Origin: Pratylenchus scribneri
Taxonomy: Eukaryota > Nematoda > Chromadorea > Rhabditida > Pratylenchidae
Direction of reading: 5' to 3'
NCBI GenBank assembly: GCA_030063045.1
Contig: JAQSEB010000266.1
Coordinates: forward strand, 1 to 64,000
DNA length: 64,000 bases
Position 1 is the first letter of the stretch. The number at the start of each line of letters is the position of its first letter. Below the pieces are notes generated by a model. It was not told the DNA's origin. It was given only the letters and a program-made list of their open reading frames with translations, and did no database searches. The translations under genes and the position numbers were made by a program. Below are positions 12,967-25,079 of the stretch, piece by piece.

Positions 12967-13462
12967 CAGGGTGACCGTTTTACCACATAAATGTGGCTTT
13001 TGCCACATTTTCAACCATTCTCCCACATTTTTTCCACATTTTTGACTTTCCCCACATTTTGCCACATTTTTGAAATTTAGGAAATTTTTACCGAAAATCA
13101 TTAAGATTCAATAAATACCCTCTAAAAAAGCTAAAATTTTTCGCTGCGCGGCCATTTTTTACTAAAATTTTCCCCTATCGGGCCATTTTTGAGGCTAAAA
13201 TTTTCCCCTATAGATTTATTTTTTGGCTAATAAAATTGCGAGGTAAAATTGCGAGGCAATTTTTGGCAATCCCGAATTTCTAAATAGAGTGAAAACATCA
13301 GAAAAATAAAAAAAATAAATATTTAAATATGAATTTTTAGCGTTTTAAGCATTTTAAAAAAATGCCACTTTTTATGCCACATTTTTGCAAAATTTTGCCA
13401 CATTTTTCCTACATTTTTCATGGCCTAAGCCACATTTTTGATCAAACCAAACGGTCACCCTG
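12967..13462. mobile_element. 496-bp hAT-type MITE with CCACATTTT repeats
   Basis: The termini CAGGGTGACCGTTT / AAACGGTCACCCTG are flanked by a perfect 8-bp duplication GTTCAGAC (12959-12966, 13463-13470). Both ends are built of GCCACATTTTT-like repeats, and the interior has the motif TTTTTCGCTGCGCGGCC shared with other elements here. It has split a pre-existing repeat: a GATATATTTCCGTAT.ATCTTCG segment lies on both sides (near 12928 and 13489). Confidence 0.9.
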
Positions 13463-13718
13463 GTTCAGACGGTTGATAAGGGTTTATGGATATATTTCCG
13501 TATAATCTTCGCCCCTTCGGGGCTCAGTTCCAGTATCATCAAACTTGGGCATAACTTATGGCCTAGCTACGCGAGACTTGAACCAAATGCAAAATCATTA
13601 TCATATTCGTATTCAGAACTCTAGATTACCCTATACTTGACATTTCTATCATTAAAATCTAAAATCCTCAAACTTGGCCCTAACTTATGGCCTAGCTGCG
13701 CGAGAATTTTCTTATTAG

Positions 13719-15330
13719 ATGAAGGTGAAAGGACTATTTAATGCAGGAATCGATTTTAATTCAGTTGATTATAAATGGTTGCTTGCAGTGCTGGACAGTG
13801 ATCTTAAGGTATATAAGAGTAATATTTAACTAAAAAATCTTTATTTTACATAAAAATACTTTTTTTACCTAAAACTTATTTTTATTTTCTATTAAATCAG
13901 AGACCGGTTTTAAACCCTACAATCCGTATATCAATTTGTAGATCTCATCGATAAGCATATTTTAATATATTCATTTCTTAGTTTCAATCAAAGCTGAACG
14001 AACTAAGCCATTTAAACATATATTTTAATTTTTTTGTTTTAATCACTTTAATTTGTGAATCAAAACATAATATTTCATTTATTATTCGATGTTCTCGATG
14101 AGATCTACAAATTGGTAAAAGGTTTGTAGGGTATAAAAGTGATTTATGATTTATTAGAAGTCAAAAATAATTTTATGTAAAAAATTCTATATAAATATGT
14201 ATTACATTAATTAATAAGATTTTTATATGCTTTTTTAGTAAAATAAATTAGAGATTTTAATAAATAATTTATTTTGCTTTAATTATTTTCTAAATTTTAT
14301 GAATCGAACAATCAATTTTCACTTAATAATATTTTAGGCATTGGCAAAAATGGGCCGCTATGACTACAGCTTGATTCTTTCAATCCATATTTTGGAACAT
14401 GAAGAAAATGTTGAGAATTTTCTGGACCGTAAAAAGTAATATTTCTGGATTTTTAAAAAAAATTTTTTTTCTTGGAAATAGAAAAATTTGAAATTTTGTC
14501 GGATTGGGGTGAAATGTGGGAGGACTCTGGTGTTTTCGGGTATGAATAATTCAAAAATGACATATTAATTTTAAAAATTAATATCCTACAAACCAAACTA
14601 TTTTCCGCGCAAGGTATGGTTTTCACTCTGGTTCGAAAAATAAATTAAAGCCAACTATCCTCAAAAATTGATTTAAATATTAGCTCTAGGATAGGTCAAA
14701 TTCACCTCAATCATTGACATGGCCATAAAAATCTTATATCCCTACCGAAACCGATACTTTTCCTAAACCCCCATATACTACAATTTCCAACATATTACTT
14801 AACCCCACATTTATTACTTAATTAAAACCACTTCCCTTAACTCAATTTTTTAATATTTTTCATTTTTCTTTGAAATTTATTATTTTATTACAGAGGCTTA
14901 TTACGCGCCTATTGCAAATTTTGCACACTTCCATCCGGTGTAGACACAGACAAAATTGAAACTCGAACCCAATTACAACACATTGAAGATAGACAACTTC
15001 TAGTCGGCATAGGCATTGTGGACACATTGAAACCGTATTCCCCTCTGAAGAGTGCAATTGCGAAAATACACAAAGAAATACACGGAAAGGCAAGTTTATT
15101 TTAATAAATTTATAAATTTTTAGCCTCGCGTGGTTGCCAGCCCTGATAATTATGCTGAACGTTTCTTTAAAATACTTGAAGAAAAATATTTTTCCCTTAA
15201 AAAGCCTATAAAATTTAAATCGACTAATAAGAAAAGGGGAACTGCCAATGGTTTTCCCAGCAGAAAAGGCTCAAAGGGAATGGCCAGTGGTTTTGTTCCA
15301 AATTCTGCTGGAGTCAAAGTTAGATCCTAA
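13719..15330 (+). CDS. unrecognised 196-residue protein, 4 exons
   Basis: Exons 13719-13808, 14338-14435, 14894-15089 and 15124-15330 join in phase to 196 residues. The first ATG follows directly after a TTATTAG that could itself be an acceptor, so further 5' exons are possible. I do not recognise the family. Visible features are a helical, mildly hydrophobic N-terminal half (DYSLILSIHILEHEEN), a YCKFC pair in the middle and a very basic Lys/Arg/Gly/Ser-rich tail that could bind nucleic acid or be disordered. The last intron (15090-15123) needs an AAG|GCAAGT donor, a near-perfect GC-AG site, but is only 34 bp. Just upstream, two copies of an AACTTATGGCCTAGCTNCGCGAGA segment lie near 13550 and 13680. 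Confidence 0.5.
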
Positions 15331-17440
15331 AATGTTGTTGCATTGGAGATGGAATTTTTTTAAATTTAATTCTGATTTATTTATCATTATATACAATGTT
15401 TGTTTTAATTCTTTCTCATATTCTATTCATTTATACAATATCCCCTTTCTTTTACTTGCTGAGTACTGAACATTTCAATTTTCCATAATACGATGATTTT
15501 TTTTATTATACATTTAAATGTGTCATTCTTTTTCGAAATAGATAAATTGAAAGATTATGCATTGTTTAAATATGTACAAAATATTTTTTAAACAAAATTA
15601 CATAAACAATTTATTACCTTTGGGCATTATTTTGTAAATCCTATCCCTGCCCAACTCCATATTAACCATCAGTATAATGCCTAAATTGAAATTTATTGGC
15701 TGCCTATTTTCAACACTTTGGCCAATCTTTAGATTTTTCGACCATACTGAGATGCTTTAATTCATCAAATCAAGAAGATAATTGATGATCGGTTACAATG
15801 ATTAACAGGAAGAAGTAATTTTGATCAATTACAATGATCTACAGGAAGAAAAAATTATAAATATGTATTTGTTATGAATATTATTTCTATAAATTTTTAA
15901 ACGGAATAAAATTAATTTTTCATTTAGTAAATAAAAATAATTCATCACAATTTTTACTTTTATTCACTCTCATAAATTAATTGTGAAAGTGAACAAATGA
16001 TTTGAACACTTGGCGATCGGAGTCATTTTCAATTTTTTTTTACCATTAAATTGTTGCAAATATTAATTACCGTATAAACTCTTAAAATTCCATGGGAAAT
16101 TATTTTTCAACCCTCAAAATTTGAGAAAATTTAATATCTAATAATTTATTGACTTTTTGGAACTCACTGATTTGTAGAACTATAAGGAACTAATAAAATG
16201 TAATAAATAATTTTTTATTAAGCTTACCCTGCCTGGAGCTATATGCCTTAAATTCGAGACTGGAAAATCATCGTTGATGTGGTTTTAATTTTAAAGAAAA
16301 TTTTGCCGTATTCCTCACATTTTAATATAATTTTTACCGGACTTGTCCAACCTCATCTAGCTACAGATTTTTTTCGCCCCCAAAATTATACTTTAAAATT
16401 GATAAATTGGAAATCAAAATTGAATATTTTGTATAGTAACGGAAAATCATCAGGACTTAGGAGAAAAAGAAAATCGATATTTTATCGAAAACTGGAAAAC
16501 AGGGAATTTGCCGAAATCTCGGTTTAAAATCAAATGCAATTGAAAATTGTGAATTATTAAATAGCGGAAAAACAAAAAAAAATTATTGACAATATAAAAA
16601 TTAAATTTTAAAAATTATTTTTGGAAAAATAAATTTTAAAAATTCAATTTGATTTTTTTTTACTACCAATTTTACCCTATAGCTTTCCTTATATTTTTTA
16701 TTTTATCAGTAAAATCAAATTTTCAGTACAGTAAACACGGTGTCCCTCGAAAAATGTAAGTTTTTAAAATTAAATAAATAAATTTTTGAAGCAAAGGTAA
16801 ATTTTTGTATCAACTATATTTTATGTGAATTTTTGACATATATCATTTGTCAATATTCCATGTGATTATAAAAAATTTTATTTCTGTAGATTTTAAATTT
16901 TATGATAATTAAAGAAAAATTTGTAAAAACTTAATAACCCTCAAGCAAAATTAGGAAATCCATTATCAATTTAATAAAAAAAAACAACAATCCATTGCAT
17001 ATCGAAAAAAAAAACTAAACTATTAGATGTCCAAACCATAAAGAATAATCCATTTTTAATTAAACATTTTAAAAAATATTTAAAAATAACGGGGAAAAAT
17101 AAAATAAAATTATTAAATTTTTGTGACCCACCTTAAGGGGTCAAATGGTATGTCAAAAATTCTCTATTTAAAAATAGGAAAAAAACATGGACACAAATAT
17201 TAAGAAAAACATTTTAAATTATGCGTCTCATCAAAAAGCGGATAATAAGTTCAAGAAAAATCATTTTCCATAAAGATCAAAAAATTGTTTTAATGTTAAA
17301 ATTAAATGCTGATTATTATTCATTTTATAATTAAACGTAAATACAACAAGAACATTTTTATTTTTTATTATTTATAATGATAATTTTTTATTTTATTTAG
17401 CAAATTTGATACGTCAATTACAATTACTTATTATTAAAAT
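15331..17440. other. AT-rich intergenic DNA, no gene seen
   Basis: This is 2.1 kb between two plus-strand genes. An 82-codon frame at 16279-16527 has no family resemblance and AT-driven composition. Nothing else is supportable. Confidence 0.5.
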
Positions 17441-19385
17441 ATGTCGGCACAAATTGTGGATTTCAAACATGGCACCGGAACATGCAAAAAATTGATATAT
17501 GATGGTTATTTCTTTGTGAAATACTCTCTCAAAAATGGAATTCAACAATGGCGTTGCGATTTTTTTCGAAAAAAGGATGGAAGTTGCAGTGCCAAAGTAT
17601 GGACAAACGCCCAAAATCGAGTTATCAAAGCGAGCCAACATTCATTTGTGCATGCAAAAACATTGGAATTGAACAAAATTGGCCAATCGAAGGAGAATAA
17701 TAAAGTTGGTTAATTAAAACATTTAATTTAACAAAAGAAAGGATTGCTGGGGCCCTCGAGGATCAGTTGATCCCCACCCCCCCCCCCCCCTAAAGATCAA
17801 CTGATCTTCTCATCTCAAGGTCTCTCTTGTTCCCTCTTGGATGCATTGGGCAACACATTTCAGACTCTAATTTTCCTTCCATAATAAAAAGCACTAATAA
17901 TGGAAAATCCCGAAAAGACAAAAAAATTAACAATTTTGCCAACACATTTAATAGAAGAAATTGATGCCTTTTTATGGGTGCCATTCAATGATGATAGTGA
18001 AAAAGTGCATCTTGTTATATGTTATAAAAAATTGGAAAAATTGCACTTCCTTACAATTTATACATCTTTAAAACATAAATAATTATCATCTAATCCATTT
18101 TTCAAATTAACTTCTAAAATATTTATTTTATAGGACTCCGAGATCGCCCAGTTGAAGAAGGAAAATGAGGCATTCAAGAAGGAAATTGAGGCGTTGAAGA
18201 ATTTCATAAAATCTGAAAATTTGACACTTCCACCCGGTACTGAATAATAAAAAATGTTCCATTTAAATATTTATTTTAAATAGATTTGATCGCCTCAAAT
18301 GATGGAAACAAAGCTCATTCACAAGAGCAACAATTTGCGCTGCCTTCATCATCTGCTGGTACTGATGATCCGATTTTTGCCGAATTGGGACTTGAACCGA
18401 TGGACATTCTTCAACTTGAATTTGACCAAGAATTTCAGCAGTTGGCCCCTGGGATTGACGAAGAGTTGGAAGAGGTATATTTTTATATAATAAATGGGTA
18501 ATAATTTCTTGACGAAAGATTTAGCTTCTTTTACCGAAAAATCACATTCTTTTGCCGAAAGATCGGTTTTTATTGTATAATTAATTTATGCTATTCTTAG
18601 ACTCCCAAATCTCATAATCATTTCATAGAGATCATCGAGAAGTGTTGATTGATATATAGTTTGTCGGGGCTTAGTTTAAAAACCAAAATATTTAAAAATT
18701 GGTTTACTTTTAATTTTAGACAAACCGTGACAAAATATACATCAAATGTCTCGATGAACTATATAAAATGGATATACGATTAGGGGGTCTAAGAATAAGC
18801 ATAAACTAGTTATCCAAGAAAATCGATCTTTCGGCTGAAATGTTTTCTTCTAATTAATTTATTATTATGGAGGAAAAAGTCCAAGATGTAAGCTATCTAC
18901 TAGACCATTTTGAATGGTGAAATTAATATTTTTTATTAAAATCTGCCAGCAAATTTTCGGATGAATTTATTCTTAATACAAAAAACTAAAAGCTATCTGA
19001 AAAGGGCAATCGTAATGAATCCGGGCCACAAAAAAAAGTTTTTAAAATCACATTCCTAAAGATAGTATTTTTTCTAAATTTTTGTGTCAAAATTATTTAA
19101 ATTGACCAAATTTTAGTGTTCAAAAGATTCCTAAAATGGTATTGAATAAAATGGAAATACATGTTTTAATTTTTACCGACTTCCTTAATTTGGTCTTTAT
19201 AAGCACCGCTAGGCGCAAAATTTGTGGCGAGGAATATTTTGGGGATAATAAGAAGTAAATATTTTAATGCCATCAATTTTATTATTTTACAGACCCCGCA
19301 GCAGGAGCCAGAAGATGACGAGGTTGATGAGAAATTCTTGAAGAAAGTACTCAACGAGGCCATGAAAGAGAAACAAGACCCTTAA
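17441..19385 (+). CDS. FLYWCH zinc-finger protein with coiled coil and acidic tail
   Basis: Exon 1 (17441-17704) encodes a FLYWCH-type finger: YDGYFFVKYSLKNGIQQWRC, then CSAK and a H-x4-H pair, giving the C2H2 ligand set in the expected spacing. Exons 18134-18236, 18284-18474 and 19293-19385 follow in matching phases and add a Lys/Glu coiled coil (IAQLKKENEAFKKEIEALKN) and a long acidic segment, for 216 residues in all. FLYWCH fingers bind DNA or proteins; C. elegans FLH proteins are transcriptional regulators (established). An alternative is that exon 1 is a separate fragment and the coiled-coil exons start from the ATG at 17900, whose frame can splice in the same phase. The 18475-19292 intron holds CGAAAGATCG-type inverted repeats. 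Confidence 0.5.
17761..17806. repeat. perfect 12-bp inverted repeat with poly-C loop
   Basis: GATCAGTTGATC at 17761-17772 is exactly inverted as GATCAACTGATC at 17795-17806, separated by a cytosine-rich run. It lies in the first intron of the FLYWCH model. Confidence 0.8.
17900..18082 (+). other. possible F-box-like exon or alternative first exon
   Basis: A 60-codon frame starting at an ATG reads MENPEKTKKLTILPTHLIEE and continues with a pattern (LPTHLIEEIDAFL then VHLVICYKKLEKL) that loosely resembles an F-box. It can splice after GAAAAA at a GTGCAT donor into the 18134 exon in phase 0. It may be an alternative start of the downstream gene or a degraded F-box fragment. Confidence 0.3.
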
Positions 19386-20358
19386 AGAATGACCAGGATC
19401 CATGCAATAATTTTGAATGAATATGATTTATTTAAAAGAACATTCATGATTGATTGTTTTTAATTTATTTTGATATAAAATCATAAAATACAAAATATAT
19501 CATCTCTATTTTAAAACTTGATAAATTTTTGTAAATGCAATCAATTATCAATACCGCCCAGCTGGGCTTATTCCCTAAAATTTCGGGACAAAAATTCGCC
19601 ACCTGTTCTTGGATATTTACTATTAAGTAAAATTTTTGTTGTTGTTTATTCTATGGCTGACGCACTTTTACATTTTGAACTATTTAATAACGCAGTTATA
19701 ATTCGCAAAAAAATCGTATAAAAATTTGTTAATGAAAATTAAAGGAAATAATGAGAAAATTTGAAATCTGCTGAAAGCATTTTCAATAGGGCATTCAGAA
19801 AAACTAATTAATCAGGGCACAATAGTAATTAAAGACAGTATGGCTCAGACAGGAGAATTGTCCAAATTTGTTATGTTATAATTTTTATCAATTATTTTTT
19901 ATAATAGTTCATTTAAATATAATAAACATATTAGAATATATATTCAATATTTTGGTGCAGAATTTTTGCTTTTCACCATAATCAATGATTGAGTTTGTGT
20001 TTGTTGTTGAATTCGACACCATCCATACAGCAGTTCTTTTCGGATTGCCGTACGATAATCAATACTAAAATAAAATTATAAAAATTACATTTAAAATGAA
20101 AATCGAAAAGTAATTAAATTTATATGCCACGTTTAATATTGGAAATTGATAAATCCCGGAATTATCCAAGTGTTTTTTTTAATTATGGAAATTTCGGCCT
20201 CTGGGTATCTTAATGACTAAAATAATTTAATTAAACTTTAAATACTATTTTAAAAATAAATGAATGCTTCTACTCTTCAATTTTATTCAAAAGTAATTTT
20301 ATATAGTAGTTTAAAAAAAGAATATAAAACGTGAATTTTAGAGAATTTTTTTGAAAAT
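19386..20358. other. convergent intergenic region
   Basis: This is the shared 3' flank of the FLYWCH gene (+) and the F-box gene (-). No coding region is seen. Confidence 0.5.
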
Positions 20359-22416
20359 TTATTCAAAATTGATGAATTTCGGAACAATCATTGCAAATTC
20401 TTTATCAATTGGAAATTTATCATCCAATGGTTTAGTGAAGTACAAATAGGCTGTTTTCATTTTCATTGGTTGCTCATATTCTGGTTTTAGAATAGAGCGT
20501 AATGTTGCCAAATGATCGCCATGAGAATTGCAAATTTTCTTCTCATATTTTGTGATTTCATCAGTTTGGGTACCAAACAGAACTTCGATCATCATAAACA
20601 TTTTTTCGGCAATTTTCTTATCGGAATGCTCCTGAATCGGTGATTATATTAAAGAGAGTCGTTCAAATTATATTTTAAAATGGTATTTCGCAAAATTCTG
20701 TTTTTTTAATTTATCGATTTTGGTTTCGATTTCGATTTCTCCTATTTTTGGTTACTTTCAGCATAATTGCCCAATTTCCATTTTAAATTACATCGATTTT
20801 TTGAAACCGCATTCGATTTTGAGTTAATTCTAATTGTAAAGTCAGTAGGAATAAAATCAACTTAAAGCTTTTTTTAAGAGACATTTAGGCAGATGAACTT
20901 TCGAAATTTTTCTAATTTGGAAAAAATTTTCATTTCATTTATTTTTCAAAATGCCATTTTTGATAAGGAAATGCCAACATCTATATAATATAAAGGTTGC
21001 CACATTATTTTTCAAGATAAAGAATACATGCCTTGAAAATAAAGATTTCGGGGTCAAAATAAAGATTTTTAGTTTTAAGCTAAAATAAATTGATTTAATT
21101 TTTTAATTAGCTTTTTTATTATAAATAAACAATAGAGGATCAACCAGAGGGCTAGGATTACACTTTTTGATAAAAAATTTTTTACAATTTTTCGAAATAT
21201 AATTTAAAAAGTCCAAAATTGTAAAATTAGGCCCAGACATGGTCGCGCAGCGAAAAATTTAGGCCAAAAATGGCTGCGCAGCGAAAAATTTATCATTTTT
21301 TTATAATTTCATGGAAAAAAAGTACATAAAATACACCAGGTCAAAATAAAGTATAAAGTACAAATCTTTAAATAAAGTATATCTCTGGCAACCTTGATAA
21401 ATGTGAAATGATAAATATTGGCATTTGGCATTGTAATGCTTACCAAAATTAGAAAAAATTTAAATAATGAAAATTTCGAAATTATGCATTAAGATAATTT
21501 CTTTTTTTACATATTCAAAAAAATTTTTAATATGTAAAAAAATTAATAAATTCGCCAAATATTCTCTTACCATTTCAAAGTTTTTAACAATTTTGCATGC
21601 CAACTCCAGCGCTTTTTTTCCATCGTAATGATAAACATAAAGTCGTCGGCTTTTCCCAGCGCCGGCACTGAGCCATTCATAAATTAGTTTGGCATCTTCT
21701 TGTTGACCCTCTGGTTCGCATAAATTATACTCATTTACGAATGGCATTGAAAGGAAGCCATTGAATTTAGCCAACACGGGTTCGGCAAGCATTCGGGCAA
21801 TTTTGGGAAATTTATAACTGCCATTCAATTCCAATGTTAATTCATTTTGTTCCATCAAATTCAATAATAATTCCCGCTCCACTGTTGTGTCCATATTCGA
21901 GAAAAATTGTTGATTGCATACAATCCATGCATTCTCATCCGAAATGAGTGTCTTTTTTAATTAAATTTAAGTTTTGCAAAATTATATAAAATCACCTGCT
22001 GAAATTTAAGAAGGAATTGCAATGCTTGCTTCTGACAACTTTTTCTAATAGTTATATTTCCAAATGATTTGAAAATATTGGGTGGATCAATTTCGGGCAC
22101 GGGAACGGGGACAAATTTGCCATCGCGTAATATTTTTATTTCCAATGTACCTAAAAAGCAAAATTTTTGCATTTAAATTTTTATTAAATTTTATAAGACA
22201 AAATTTGAGAATTTATTTTTTACCTTCCTTCGATAGAAACATGGACATATCTCGAACATTTCTGCGCTTTTTCTCTACCTTCCCAGAAAGGAAAAATTCT
22301 TCGCAAATTGTGAGTGAATTGCAATTGACCAAGAAAAGATTGGGTGCCTCATACAATTTTACAAATCCAAAAATGTCGAACCAAATTTCAATTGGAATAG
22401 AATTCACGTTGCCCAT
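20359..22416 (-). CDS. F-box protein
   Basis: Minus-strand exons 22416-22224, 22150-21996, 21951-21571 and 20631-20359 join in phase to 333 residues. Residues 6-50 form an F-box (IPIEIWFDIFGFVKLYE, then LFLVNCNSLTICEEFF), which in this family binds Skp1 in SCF ubiquitin ligases. The remaining roughly 280 residues have no recognised repeat and show the divergent substrate-binding style common in nematode-expanded F-box families. Exon 2 has an unusual PVPVPEIDPP run. The 20632-21570 intron contains a 403-bp inverted-repeat element. No signal peptide is visible, so an intracellular role is likely. Confidence 0.65.
20993..21395. mobile_element. inverted-repeat element in F-box gene intron
   Basis: The ends AAGGTTGCCA / TGGCAACCTT are inverted. 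The interior has ATAAAGTAT/ATAAAGATT repeats and two GCGCAGCGAAAAATTTA motifs shared with three other elements in the window. I could not find a clean 8-bp duplication. Outside it lies a second pair of inverted AATGCCAA segments, suggesting nesting. Confidence 0.65.
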
Positions 22417-23244
22417 TAATTAATATTTAATTATAGTTGGAATAAATTCACTCAAATTGACTGCGATTTGCAATTTTTTGAATTTCCTTAATAGTTTAAT
22501 TGTGCAAAAAAAAATTAAATTTATTGAAAAAATTTGGTTCTTAAATTTGTATTCAGAAATTAATCGAAAAATGAAGTATGAATTTCGGCCTCCATTTTAT
22601 TTAATGCAAATTTTGGTAAGCAAAAAAGCAAGGCCGAAAATTGCATCGCAAATTAGCAAATAAAAACAAATTTGAATTGAAAAATTGGCAGATGAAGATT
22701 TAAATAAATTCATTTTATATTAATTGGCGAAAACTGGAAATGAGATAATAGTCAAAGAATGTTATTTAATTTATTGCACAAAATAATGAAATATAAGGTT
22801 TGAATTTTCTTTATTGAGAAAGTAGAGTAGGCATAGATAGTCCATAGTATAATTCTTATAATTCTATTAAGTATTGGGATGAGGATTATTTTAATTAATA
22901 TTAAATGGTAATTTGCCTACGGCAACATCCATCAATGTGGAAATGGAAAATTCTTTTTATGATGCGCTTGGAAATTTGAATGGTTTGGGAAAATTTCCAT
23001 GGGCTAATTTTTAAAATATTTTTACAATTCCACATAATTAATGACTTTATGTTTGAGATGATTACTTTGGGCTAATAATATTTTTAGTAACACAATTAAA
23101 GGAATAGTAAAAAATGTAAAATATTTAAAATTGATGATCAATCCAACATGATAGAGGATTTATTTTTTCCAATTTTCAAATCAAAATGAGATTGCAAAAA
23201 TTGCTTGGGAAGATTGCCTTGAGCTAATATTTGAATATTTTAAC
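22417..23244. other. upstream region of the F-box gene
   Basis: AT-rich. The open frame at 22457-22663 looks like chance. No gene is supportable. Confidence 0.45.
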
Positions 23245-24455
23245 TAGGGTTGCGCCCCCGCACTGCGGGGGCAGAGTTTGCGGGGACGGGGATATGCGGG
23301 GATGGCACTTGCGGGGACGGGGACGGGGATGACCCTTGCGGGGATCCCCGCGGGGATCCCCGCGGGGATCCCCGCGGGGACGGGGATAGACTGAATTTTT
23401 GAAAAAGGTCTTATTTTTCAGAAAAAAAATTTCTGAAGAAAAATTTACTAAAATTTCAATAAATTATAATGGGCAAATTAATTTTAAATCATAATTTTCT
23501 CTTTAATTACTTTATCTTCTGGATCATTTGAATTTGTTGGTACTACACATAATTGGGTCATTAGCGTTGGGCCACTTGCATCTAAGCTATTTTGACGAGC
23601 CGTAGTTCATCAGCCAATAAACCAATTTAAATTATCTAAAGTGCATTTAATAGCCCGAAATATTGGCAATCCATTATTATATTGATCATCAAAAATGTAA
23701 AGTCTTGACTCAGTTTTGGCCAAAAACTTTGAAAAATCGCCTTTTTTGTATGTATGGTCATAATATGGTTGAAATGAAATATTACATTTTGGATGATCAT
23801 TAAACCATTGGATAGCCAACATTTAAAGGCTATTAAATGCACTATGGATCATTTAAATTGGTTAATTGGCTGATGAGCTACGGCTTTTCAAAATCGCTGA
23901 GATGCTAGTGGCCAAGACGCTAATGTCCCTCGTCAGTTACACATTATCCAAATTTGTCTTTACAACCAAGATCTGAGATAATTTTTTTGCCATAAAGTTT
24001 CTTATATACATAAATCAACAATATGGTATGATATAATTAAAAAAAGGATATCAAATTCTTGATTATCACCATAAATCAACCATAAAAAGTGAATTTCTTA
24101 ATTTTTCATTGTGGGGTCTGGGCCTGGGCTCCATAACAAAAGATTACAAATAGCCGCGCAGCGAAAGAATTAACTAAAAACGGCTGCCCAGTGAAAAATT
24201 TTTAATGAAAATTTAAAAATTCTACTAAAATCTGCTCAAAATTTCTTTGTCATTTTCCATTTTCCTTGAAAAATCCAAAAATATGGGGTGCATGTTCATC
24301 CCCGCGGGGATGAATCCCCGCGGGGGTGGCTCTTGCGGGGACGGGGATGTGCGGGGATGGACTTGCGGGGACGGGGACGGGGACGGGGATGAGGCCCAAA
24401 AAGTGCGGGGATCCTCCCCCGTCCCCGTCCCCGCGGGGACGGGGGCGCAACCCTA
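23245..24455. mobile_element. 1.2-kb hAT-type element with GGGGACGGGGAT arrays
   Basis: The termini TAGGGTTGCGCCCCCG / CGGGGGCGCAACCCTA are flanked by a perfect 8-bp duplication ATTTTAAC (23237-23244, 24456-24463). Both ends are arrays of GCGGGGACGGGG-type units, extremely GC-rich in an AT-rich genome. The interior has an inverted pair around 23593-23640 and 23830-23890 enclosing a coding-like minus-strand frame (23610-23822), plus a GCGCAGCGAAAGAATT motif near 24150 seen in other elements. Confidence 0.88.
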
Positions 24456-25079
24456 ATTTTAACTATATTTTTGATTGGTATTAAAAACGATTACCGTATT
24501 TATCCTATTCGAAGCCCTGTCTCTATTTGTCCGCATGTTTTGTTTTTATTCCACCAGTTCTAATTCCGTCTGTTTGCTAACAAATTATTCCTTCTGTTAT
24601 TAATGAAAAGGGTCTTCTAAACTCTAAATTAACTTGTAAATTGTAATTTGTGGAAAAGATAGAAGGGGGCCAACTTGTTTGTAAAAAATTTTGCAGAATG
24701 TTAAACTCTGTGATATTCTCTTCATTCATTTTTATATAAAATATATTAGGTATATATAAAAATTAAAATTCTATGTCAATATAACCCCATAATAAAATAA
24801 ACTGTATGTATTTATTTCAGAATTATCAGGTATTATTCGATCAAAAAATATATTATATATTTTATTTTTTTTACAAATAAAATTGTGTGCTAATTTATTT
24901 TTTATAAAATATGAGGATTTGAATTTATTAATTTTTTCATGAAATACCTATGAGGATTTAGATTAGAATTGATTGGAATATTGGTGGAATCGAAAAAATT
25001 TTTATAAATTTTTTCTCGACAATATTCATTGTATCCTTTTTTGATCGAGATTCAATTTTTCATTGCATTTCAACGATAA

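Noticed and set aside
16279..16527. 82-codon plus-strand frame
   Set aside because: No family, no splice sites consistent with a gene, AT-driven composition.
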